39,111 bases of DNA, taken from NCBI GenBank assembly GCA_020848735.1, contig JADLHO010000013.1, positions 1 through 39,111 of the forward strand, written 5' to 3'. This document shows positions 33,238 to 39,111 of the stretch, in pieces. How positions within the stretch are numbered: the stretch's first letter is position 1; each line of letters starts with the position of its first letter. The notes under the pieces are model-generated. The model did not search any database. It was not told the DNA's origin and saw only the letters and a list, made by a program, of their open reading frames with translations. A program made the translations under genes and the position numbers. Source of the DNA: Planctomycetota bacterium (GTDB lineage: Bacteria; Planctomycetota; UBA1135; UBA2386).

Positions 33238-33939
33238 ATGATCGATCAGCGGAGTCTGGGCAAGCGCGCCGCCGCGCGAGCCGTGGCGGACAGCGTGAAG
33301 ACCGGCCAGCGGCTCGGCCTCGGCACCGGCTCCACGGTCACCTTCTTCCTCGAGCGACTCGCGGAGCGCGTCGCGGAGGAGGGACTGCGGATCGTCGGCG
33401 TCCCGACCAGCGAGCCCACCTCGATCCGCGCCCGCGAACTCGGCCTGCCGCTCGGATCGCTCGACGCCATCGAGTCCCTGGACCTCGCCGTCGACGGTGC
33501 CGACGAGGTCGACCCGCAGCTCGACCTCATCAAAGGCGGCGGCGCGGCGCTGACCCGCGAGAAGATCGTCGCGGCCGCCGCCGCCCGCTTCGTCGTGATC
33601 GTCGACGAGACCAAGCTCGTGGCGCGCCTCGGCGCGAGCTTCCGCCTGCCGATCGAGGTCCTCCCCTTCGGCTGGCGCCAGAGCTCCGCGCGCATCGCGG
33701 CGCTCGGCCTCCGCAACGAACTGCGCCGCGAGGCGGACTCACAGCCGCTCCGGACCGACAACGGGAACTACGTGCTCGACGCGGTCCTCGGCCCCTGCGA
33801 GGACCTGCGCGCCCTCGAGCTCGAGCTCGACGCCATTCCCGGCGTGCTCGAATGCGGCCTCTTCGTGGGGATGGCCGACGAGGCCTGGATCGGCGGCGCC
33901 GATGGCAGCGTGCGGGTGATCCACCGCCCGACGCGGTGA
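33238..33939 (+). CDS. rpiA: Ribose-5-phosphate isomerase A
   Basis: 233 residues, ATG at 33238. Seen: GTGSTVTFFLERL (phosphate-binding loop), VDGADEVDPQLDLIKGGGAA and LTREKIVAAAA (active-site Asp and the conserved Lys-Gly-Gly), then LPIEVLPFGW and a C-terminal AWIGGADGSV-type ending. RpiA interconverts ribose 5-phosphate and ribulose 5-phosphate in the pentose phosphate pathway, in the cytoplasm. Length is normal for the family (about 220-235). Family identity is clear from several motifs. It is a single gene with a promoter box of its own; the following ABC gene is 175 nt away. Confidence 0.95.
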   Translation: MIDQRSLGKRAAARAVADSVKTGQRLGLGTGSTVTFFLERLAERVAEEGLRIVGVPTSEPTSIRARELGLPLGSLDAIESLDLAVDGADEVDPQLDLIKGGGAALTREKIVAAAAARFVVIVDETKLVARLGASFRLPIEVLPFGWRQSSARIAALGLRNELRREADSQPLRTDNGNYVLDAVLGPCEDLRALELELDAIPGVLECGLFVGMADEAWIGGADGSVRVIHRPTR

Positions 33940-34019
33940 GCCACGGGCACGGCTCGAAACGGGACTGCGTCGCCGAGGAAAAGCTGACCTCGCCAGACGC
34001 GGTCTGCGTATCGACGCGC

Positions 34020-34072
34020 GGCGCCCCGGCGCAGACGAACACCCCTGGTTGTCCATCCGTCGCCGGGGCGCC
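34020..34072. repeat. Perfect 12-bp inverted repeat between rpiA and the ABC gene
   Basis: Arms GGCGCCCCGGCG (34020-34031) and CGCCGGGGCGCC (34061-34072) with a 29-nt loop. The stem is almost pure G/C and very stable. There is no T-run, so it is not a classic terminator, but a rpiA terminator or a regulatory structure is possible. Confidence 0.75.
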
Positions 34073-34101
34073 CCTGTCGTGGGCCGCAAGCGGCCCATCG
34101 C

Positions 34102-34107
34102 TACGCT
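34102..34107 (+). promoter_or_regulatory. -10-like box TACGCT, 7 nt before the ABC ATPase GTG
   Basis: TACGCT followed by 7 nt and GTG at 34115. No Shine-Dalgarno sequence. Supports the GTG over the upstream ATG at 34049, which would lie inside the inverted repeat. Confidence 0.5.
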
Positions 34108-34114
34108 TCGCCGC

Positions 34115-35176
34115 GTGCGCATCGAACTCGACCGCGTCTCCCGAGTCTTCGACGGCCGGCCCGCGGTCGACGCGCTCTCCCTCGAGATCCCGCCGGGCGC
34201 CCTCTGCGTGCTGCTCGGCCCATCGGGCTGCGGCAAGTCCACCACGCTCCGCTGCATCGCGGGACTCGAGAGCGTCGACGGCGGTGCGATCCGCTTCGAC
34301 GGCCGCGTCGTCAACGAGCTCGACCCGGCGCAGCGCGACGTGGCGATGGTCTTCCAGAACTACGCGCTCTACCCGCACCTCTCGGTCGCGGAGAACGTCG
34401 CGTTCCCCCTGCGCATGCGGCGGGTGCCGCGTGCGACGCGTGAGGCCAAGGTCACCGAGGTCCTGCGCACCCTCGGACTGGAAGACCTCGCGCGACGACG
34501 GCCGAAGGAGCTGTCCGGCGGACAGCAGCAGCGCGTCGCTCTCGCGCGGGCGCTCGTACGCGAGCCGAAGGTGTTCCTCTTCGACGAACCGCTCTCGAAC
34601 CTCGACGCGCGGCTGCGCCTCGAGCTGCGCGCCGAGATCCGATCGCTCCATGCGCGACTCGGAGCGACCATGCTCTGGGTCACGCACGATCAGGCCGAGG
34701 CGATGAGTCTCGGCGACTTCGTCGCGGTGCTCGACCGTGGCCGACTGCAGCAGTTCGGCACGCCGATCGAGGTCTTCGAGCGCCCCGTCAACCGATTCGT
34801 CGCCGGCTTCGTCGGAGCCCCGGCGATGAGCTTCGTCCGGGCGCCCGTGTGCGATGGTCGGGTCGCGTTGCTGGGACACCGGTTCGAGTGCCGCTCCACG
34901 TCGCCCTGGCTCGAGCTCGGGATCCGGCCGCATCGCCTGCGCTTCCTCGGCGACGGCCCGCTGCGCGCCACCATGCGCGTGCGCGGCCACGAGCCCCACG
35001 GTCACGAGACCTTCGTGCGCGTGCACGCCGACGACGCCGAACTCGTCGCCTGGCACGCGGGGCACCTCGCGCCCGCGGTCGATGAGGCCGCGGTCGTCGC
35101 CTTCGGCCCTGCCGATCTCCACGCCTTCGATGCCGAGGGCCGACGCGTCGAGCTGAGCCTGGCGGCGGGCGCATGA
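34115..35176 (+). CDS. ABC transporter ATP-binding protein (MalK/UgpC/PotA-like)
   Basis: 353 residues from GTG 34115. Seen: Walker A GPSGCGKST (35-43), Q-loop QNYALYPHLSV, signature LSGGQQQRVALARAL, Walker B VFLFDEPLSNLDA, switch His in WVTHDQAEAMS, and a C-terminal OB/TOBE-type domain (about 240-350). That tail is the mark of the MalK-type group serving sugars, glycerol phosphate or polyamines. Length is right for it (350-370). The permease and binding-protein genes are not next to it, which is common for ATPases shared among several importers. It overlaps the next gene by ATGA, so the two are coupled. Confidence 0.92.
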   Translation: MRIELDRVSRVFDGRPAVDALSLEIPPGALCVLLGPSGCGKSTTLRCIAGLESVDGGAIRFDGRVVNELDPAQRDVAMVFQNYALYPHLSVAENVAFPLRMRRVPRATREAKVTEVLRTLGLEDLARRRPKELSGGQQQRVALARALVREPKVFLFDEPLSNLDARLRLELRAEIRSLHARLGATMLWVTHDQAEAMSLGDFVAVLDRGRLQQFGTPIEVFERPVNRFVAGFVGAPAMSFVRAPVCDGRVALLGHRFECRSTSPWLELGIRPHRLRFLGDGPLRATMRVRGHEPHGHETFVRVHADDAELVAWHAGHLAPAVDEAAVVAFGPADLHAFDAEGRRVELSLAAGA

Positions 35177-35961
35177 GGTTCGCGAACCATGCCACGCTGG
35201 CGTTCGTCGTCCTCTCGGCCGGCTGTTCGTACGCGCCGTCGGCGCTCGGACACTCGCACAACGACTACCTGCGGCGCCGTCCGTTGGACGAGGCGCTGGC
35301 CGCAGGCATGGGCAGCGTGGAGGCCGACGTCTTCCTCGTCGACGACGAGCTGCGGGTCGGCCACGAGCTCAGCTCGCTGCGCGCGGGTCGCACGCTCGAG
35401 TCGCTCTACCTGGCACCGCTCTTCGCGCGCTTCGTCGCCCGCGGCGGGACGGTGCACGACCACGCCGATCCGCTCGTCCTGCTCGTCGACATCAAGGCCG
35501 AGTCCGCCCGCGTCTGGCCGCACCTGAGGGCCCTCCTCGCGCGCTATGCGCCGATGCTCACGGAGTTCCTCGACGACGGCATCGCAACGCGCGCGGTGAC
35601 CGTGATCCTCTCCGGCGACCGTCCGCGCCGGCTCGTCGCCGGCGAGAGCCCGCGCCTCTGCGCGATCGACGGCCGTCTCACCGACCTCGCCGACGATCCG
35701 CCGCGCACGCTCGTGCCGCTCGTCAGCGACTCGTGGCACTCGCAGTTCGAGTGGAAGGGCTTCGGTCCGATGCCCGAGGACGAGCGCGAGCGGCTGCGCG
35801 GATTCGCCGCGCGGGCGCACGCCCAGGGCCGGCTCCTCCGCCTCTGGGCGGCACCGGACACGCCCGAGAGCTGGCGCACGCAGCTCGCGTGCGGGGTCGA
35901 TCTGATCAACACCGATCGACCCGCGGAGCTCCTGCGGGTGCTGCGCGAGCCGGACCGCTAG
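35173..35961 (+). CDS. PI-PLC/GDPD-like phosphodiesterase family lipoprotein (AIM6-like)
   Basis: 262 residues, ATG overlapping the previous stop. Seen: an N-terminal hydrophobic segment ending LSAGCS, a weak lipobox (Cys18), so it is probably anchored outside the inner membrane. Then HSHNDY (His27 and His29), SVEADVFLVDDELRVGHE (E50, D52, H64) and LVLLVDIKAE, which are the acidic and histidine positions of the TIM-barrel PI-PLC/glycerophosphodiesterase fold. The final strand reads CGVDLINTDRP. Members hydrolyse phosphodiester bonds of lipid head groups; the true substrate is unknown. Coupled translation with a MalK/UgpC-like ATPase hints at glycerophosphoryl-compound scavenging (inference). 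Confidence 0.8.
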   Translation: MRFANHATLAFVVLSAGCSYAPSALGHSHNDYLRRRPLDEALAAGMGSVEADVFLVDDELRVGHELSSLRAGRTLESLYLAPLFARFVARGGTVHDHADPLVLLVDIKAESARVWPHLRALLARYAPMLTEFLDDGIATRAVTVILSGDRPRRLVAGESPRLCAIDGRLTDLADDPPRTLVPLVSDSWHSQFEWKGFGPMPEDERERLRGFAARAHAQGRLLRLWAAPDTPESWRTQLACGVDLINTDRPAELLRVLREPDR

Positions 35962-35962
35962 C

Positions 35963-38188
35963 TCACCGAATCGTGATGTCCGCGGTGTCGCCGAGCGCGA
36001 TGTTGCCGAGGCAGAGACCGGGCGCGGGCAGGGTGATCAGGAAGGACTGGAAGGCGAGCGTGCCGCCCACGAAACGCCCATCGCACGGCACGTCGACCGT
36101 GTGCACCGGACCCGAGAGCACGAGCATCAGATCGGTTCCGAGCGTGCAGCCCGGGCAGAACGGCAAGGCGGTGTTCGCCGGCAACCCGACGAACCAGCCG
36201 ACGGCGCCGTTGCTCGGCTGATTCGCCTGCAGCGTGATGTAGCCGCCGAGGTACGGGCGGAGCAGGATGCTCCCGGTGGCCTGGGGCGTGCCGCAGGCCG
36301 TCGCGCGTGTGCCGAGGATCGGGCCATCCTGCACACCCGAGTAGGTCCTCATCGAGACGCGCCAGCTCCCGGCGCTCGGGAGCTCCGCCCAGACGACGCC
36401 GTAGTACGCGGCCGCGTTGTCGACCCTGGCCGCGAGCCGCGGCGCCCGATGCTGGTTCAGGGGGTTCGGCAGTTCGACCAGGTCCTGGACATCCATGGAC
36501 TGCCCGACCTGGGCCAGCGTGATGATCTCCGCGCCGAGCGGGACGGCCGTCGAGTGGTCCAGCTTCTCGTAGGCGAGCGCGAAGCGGCAGCCGTCGCTGT
36601 CGACGTCGAGGCGACCGTAGTCGTAGGTGCGGTGACTCGTCGTCGCGGCCTGCGCACCGCCGGTCGACGAGAGCAGGATGTAGCGGAGCTCGAGCAAGCT
36701 GCCCACACCGGGCTTCTGCATCGCGACGAGGTGTTGGCGACCGAGCGCCTCGTCGGTCGGCGAGGAGATCGCCCAGGTGAGATCACCGAGCGGGACCTGC
36801 GACTGAGCGGAGACGCTCGACTGACCGTTGATCGAGCGCAGTCCGCTCACGGGACCGTAGTACGCAACACGGATCTCGCCGCTGTCCTGCGCGGTCCGAC
36901 GCCGATACGCGATGCCCCAGGCCGCGGAGCTCGCCGACCCGTTGCCGCAGGACTTGCTGATCTCGGGACGCTCTTCGAAGCCCGAGGACACGTCGATGCT
37001 GATCGATCCACCTGCGAGCGTGCCGTCGGTATTCACGCGCTGACCGTAGATGTCGTGGTCGATCGCCGAGAAGTTGTACTCGTACGCGACGAGGTACGGC
37101 GCGGCCGCCGTGAGCTCCCGCACGCCGCCGACATCGGGATTGCCCGCGTTGTTCGCGATCAGGAAGGCGGCCCCGACGACCGGGTTGGCGAAGCCGGTCA
37201 CCGTGCGCCCGCGGACCAGGCTCGCGCTGCTCCCCACCGGGACGACCTCGGCGACCACGAGCGCCTGGTCGGCGATCTCGTTGCCGGCGATGCGGGGCTT
37301 GCGCCAGTCGTCGGTGCTGAAGTCGACGGTCAGGACGCCGCCGACGGGGCTCATCGCCCCGTCGCAGATGCCGACGAAGACGTCGCGATCCGTCGCGGAG
37401 AACACGCGCTCCCAGCAGATCGTCCCGTGGCCGGCAGACGTGTCCCAGGCGATGTCGGGCGTGCGCAGCTCGCGCGGCGAGTTCGCGAAGAAGTACGTGG
37501 TGTAGACGAGCGGGTCGATCCACAGCGGCAGGCTCGCCTCGGCGACGAAGCTCGCCGGGACGCTGATCTCGAAGCCCTGACCGGTCCAGCGCGTCGTGAG
37601 CGCGAGCTGCCGACCCGCCGCATCGATCGCGGTCGCGCGGCCGTATTCGAAGCTCCCGTCCGGGCACGAGAAGCGATGGCCGTCGCCGAAGGGCATCACC
37701 TCGTGGTCGGTCTCGACGCCGACCGTCACGACGATCTCAGCGCGCTCCGACAGCGTCTCGAAGCCGAAGGTCTGCTCGAGGCCATCGCCGCGCAGCACGT
37801 AGCGCTCGATCATCCCCCCGCGCGCGAACTCGACCGCATCGCCGACGAGCTGCGGCGCGACGTCGAGGCAGGGCAGCGCCTTGCCGCCCAGCGTCACGCG
37901 CTTGCCGCGGAACGCCGCGGGCCAGTTCCGCTGCGCCTGCGAACCGAGGAAGGGCACGAAGCGGGCGCCGCTCCGATCGAAGCCCGCCTTGTAGGTCTCG
38001 GCGCCGACCCAGATCGTGCCGTCCTGCAGTCGATCGATCAGGGGACGTTCCCCGGCACCGGGGAGGCGGAACGAAGCGCCCGCCACCGGAGCGGAGGGCG
38101 CAGGAGCGGCCAGCCGGTCCTGCGCGCCGGCCGAGGCCAGCGGCAGGGCCGCGACGAGAGCGAGGGGGAGGAAGGCGACCTGGTGCAT
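35963..38188 (-). CDS. Large secreted beta-rich protein with shared C-terminal domain (741 aa)
   Basis: Seen: signal peptide (MHQVAFLPLALVAALPLASAGAQ), an N-terminal beta domain (about 35-235) that looks like a lectin or peptidase-inhibitor-like sandwich but is not recognised, then about 390 residues of propeller-like repeats with Trp/Tyr (IAWDTSAGHGTICWERVFS, PYLVAYEYNFSAIDHDIYG). The last 115 residues (TRATACGTPQATGSILLRP, LPFCPGCTLGTDL) form a Cys-containing domain related to those of the genes at 23973 and 28448. Probably exported or surface-exposed; function unknown. The ATG lies 30 nt after the stop of the methyltransferase, so the two may form an operon. Convergent with the phosphodiesterase gene, 1 nt apart. 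Confidence 0.8.
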   Translation of the reverse strand: MHQVAFLPLALVAALPLASAGAQDRLAAPAPSAPVAGASFRLPGAGERPLIDRLQDGTIWVGAETYKAGFDRSGARFVPFLGSQAQRNWPAAFRGKRVTLGGKALPCLDVAPQLVGDAVEFARGGMIERYVLRGDGLEQTFGFETLSERAEIVVTVGVETDHEVMPFGDGHRFSCPDGSFEYGRATAIDAAGRQLALTTRWTGQGFEISVPASFVAEASLPLWIDPLVYTTYFFANSPRELRTPDIAWDTSAGHGTICWERVFSATDRDVFVGICDGAMSPVGGVLTVDFSTDDWRKPRIAGNEIADQALVVAEVVPVGSSASLVRGRTVTGFANPVVGAAFLIANNAGNPDVGGVRELTAAAPYLVAYEYNFSAIDHDIYGQRVNTDGTLAGGSISIDVSSGFEERPEISKSCGNGSASSAAWGIAYRRRTAQDSGEIRVAYYGPVSGLRSINGQSSVSAQSQVPLGDLTWAISSPTDEALGRQHLVAMQKPGVGSLLELRYILLSSTGGAQAATTSHRTYDYGRLDVDSDGCRFALAYEKLDHSTAVPLGAEIITLAQVGQSMDVQDLVELPNPLNQHRAPRLAARVDNAAAYYGVVWAELPSAGSWRVSMRTYSGVQDGPILGTRATACGTPQATGSILLRPYLGGYITLQANQPSNGAVGWFVGLPANTALPFCPGCTLGTDLMLVLSGPVHTVDVPCDGRFVGGTLAFQSFLITLPAPGLCLGNIALGDTADITIR

Positions 38189-38218
38189 GCCCAGGTCATC
38201 CGACGCGCGGCGTCGGCG

Positions 38219-39091
38219 TTACGTCGCGGTCCCGCCCCGCTTGCGGGCCACCACGAGGAAGCTCGAGTCCAGCGCCGGAAAGCGCCGTGCGAGCGGGGAC
38301 TTCCACGGCTTCTCGTCGGGCTTCAGCGAACCGCTCACGGTCAGGACCTCGAAGCCGAAGCGCTCGCCCAGCAGACGCCGCATCACCTTCGGCTCGTAGT
38401 AGAAGACGTGGTGCTTCGTCGCGTAGTGCTTGCCGCGCACGCGCGGGCGCAGACCCAGCTTGCCCATCAGCGTCTTGCTGCGGTTCGCGAGCGAGCCGAT
38501 GTTCGGCAGACCGAGGAAGAGCGCGCCCCCCTCCCGCAGGACCCCATGCGCCGTGCGCAGGTAGAGGGCCGGGTCCTTCGGGTGCTCGATCACCTGATCC
38601 ATGAACACCGCATCGAAGCTGCCCGCCCCCAGCGTCGCCGGCGGGAAGGGCCCGCAGTGCACGCGCACGCCGACGCTCCGCTCCACCTCGGCCGTCGTCT
38701 TCGGATCGACGTCGTAGCCCTCCGGCTCCCATCCGAGCTCACGCGCGATCCGCAGCTCGAGCCCATCGCCGCAGCCGATCATCAGGATCCGCCCCGGCGC
38801 CACGTGCTCGGCCAGGAGCCGCAGCGAACGCCGCTTGCTCTCCTCCCTCACCTCGGGCCGACTCCGCCAACGCGTCGTCTCCCCCTCGCCGTGCACCGAG
38901 ATGTAGCTCGCGTACAACTGCGCGAGCCAGGCATCGGAGTACTGCGGGTTCATGAACTTCACCCCGCAGTCGCCGCAGCGCGCGATGCCCCGACCGCGGA
39001 AGTCGCGATCGAAGTCCCGCAGCGCGCTCGAGCCACAGATCGGGCAGGCGCGGAGCGGGGCGTCGAAGCTGGGCTTGGGGTCTTGGTCCAC
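38219..39091 (-). CDS. Class I SAM-dependent methyltransferase with N-terminal zinc ribbon
   Basis: 290 residues from a GTG at 39091. Seen: a zinc-ribbon start with CPICGSS (C16, C19) and CGDCGVKF, then a Rossmann methyltransferase domain with motif I ILMIGCGDGLELRIA, an acidic motif II (GYDVDPK), FDAVFMDQVIEHPKDP (motif IV) and LREGGALFLGLPN. The tail KHYATKHHVFYYEPKVMRRLL matches small-molecule methyltransferases that act on cell-surface sugars or lipids. The pattern of a Cys-rich start plus IEHPKDP is seen in sugar C-methyl- and quinone-type enzymes; the substrate is unknown. TACACT lies 12 nt before the GTG. Confidence 0.85.
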   Translation of the reverse strand: MDQDPKPSFDAPLRACPICGSSALRDFDRDFRGRGIARCGDCGVKFMNPQYSDAWLAQLYASYISVHGEGETTRWRSRPEVREESKRRSLRLLAEHVAPGRILMIGCGDGLELRIARELGWEPEGYDVDPKTTAEVERSVGVRVHCGPFPPATLGAGSFDAVFMDQVIEHPKDPALYLRTAHGVLREGGALFLGLPNIGSLANRSKTLMGKLGLRPRVRGKHYATKHHVFYYEPKVMRRLLGERFGFEVLTVSGSLKPDEKPWKSPLARRFPALDSSFLVVARKRGGTAT

Positions 39092-39103
39092 GGGTGGGCG
39101 GGG

Positions 39104-39109
39104 AGTGTA
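39104..39109 (-). promoter_or_regulatory. -10-like box TACACT, 12 nt before the methyltransferase GTG
   Basis: On the minus strand TACACT is followed by 12 nt and the GTG at 39091, close to the right window edge. Part of the TAnnnT series. Confidence 0.4.
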
Positions 39110-39111
39110 GC

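Noticed and set aside
1..39111. CRISPR arrays, tRNA or rRNA genes, insertion sequences, prophage or defence operons
   Set aside because: No regular spacer-repeat pattern, no T-loop-like motifs with cloverleaf potential in the gaps, and no transposase, integrase or nuclease-defence protein among the readable genes.

Overview
The window looks like a piece of a chromosome from a high-GC (about 70% by eye) Gram-negative-type bacterium, most plausibly a member of the Planctomycetota. This is inference. It rests on an outer-membrane porin, many large secreted or lipid-anchored proteins of unknown function, a Cys-type sulfatase, a membrane-anchored Ser/Thr kinase, HEAT and beta-propeller proteins, and a recurring C-terminal domain on exported proteins that I associate with deep planctomycete lineages. 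No phage, transposase, CRISPR, tRNA or rRNA was seen.

Layout. 1-934 (-): N-terminal part of a molybdopterin oxidoreductase running off the left edge. 1405-2670 (+): OprP/O-type porin with a long leader and a strong terminator hairpin. 2761-7620 (+): 1619-aa lipoprotein of unknown function. 7631-10415 (-): flagellar block motE-like, fliL, fliM, fliN, preceded by a possible 17-codon leader ORF. 10477-11241 (-): GT2 glycosyltransferase. 11386-11832 (+): SRPBCC protein. 11851-13860 (-): transmembrane Ser/Thr kinase. 13945-16355 (-): fliG, an unusually short fliF, and a small membrane protein. 16419-18538 (+): exported HEAT protein overlapping a CCA-adding/poly(A) polymerase family enzyme. 18563-18853 (-): small coiled-coil protein. 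19288-20292 (+): SGNH hydrolase. 20318-21781 (-): exported unknown. 21872-31003 (+): sulfatase, Asp-box propeller lipoprotein and three exported or anchored unknowns. 31035-31898 (+): CDF metal exporter. 31905-33113 (-): protein with carboxypeptidase-regulatory-like repeats. 33238-35961 (+): rpiA, ABC ATPase, and a PI-PLC/GDPD-like lipoprotein. 35963-39091 (-): large secreted protein and a zinc-ribbon SAM methyltransferase.

The strongest unexplained signals are these. (1) A 22-nt inverted repeat with 21 of 22 positions matching flanks 102 nt exactly between a small membrane gene and fliF. It resembles known invertible flagellar switches in architecture, though no recombinase is in view. (2) FliF is about half the usual length: it keeps a RBM3-like domain, both membrane segments and the FliG-binding tail, but has no room for RBM1 and RBM2. 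(3) A TAnnnT (-10-like) hexamer lies 6-12 nt upstream of the start codon in nine first-in-unit genes, usually ending in CT, with no Shine-Dalgarno sequence. This suggests widespread leaderless transcription. (4) An identical GCCGATAG octamer lies exactly 7 nt before an ATG at two loci, one of them the flagellar block. (5) Three exported proteins share a related C-terminal domain.

Functionally, the flagellar genes encode rotor/switch parts (FliF, FliG, FliM, FliN), the stator-associated FliL and a MotE-like helper. No export-apparatus, rod, hook or filament gene is present here. The remaining genes are mostly unlinked single units for envelope biology (porin, sulfatase, lipoproteins, metal export) and housekeeping (rpiA, CCA-type enzyme).
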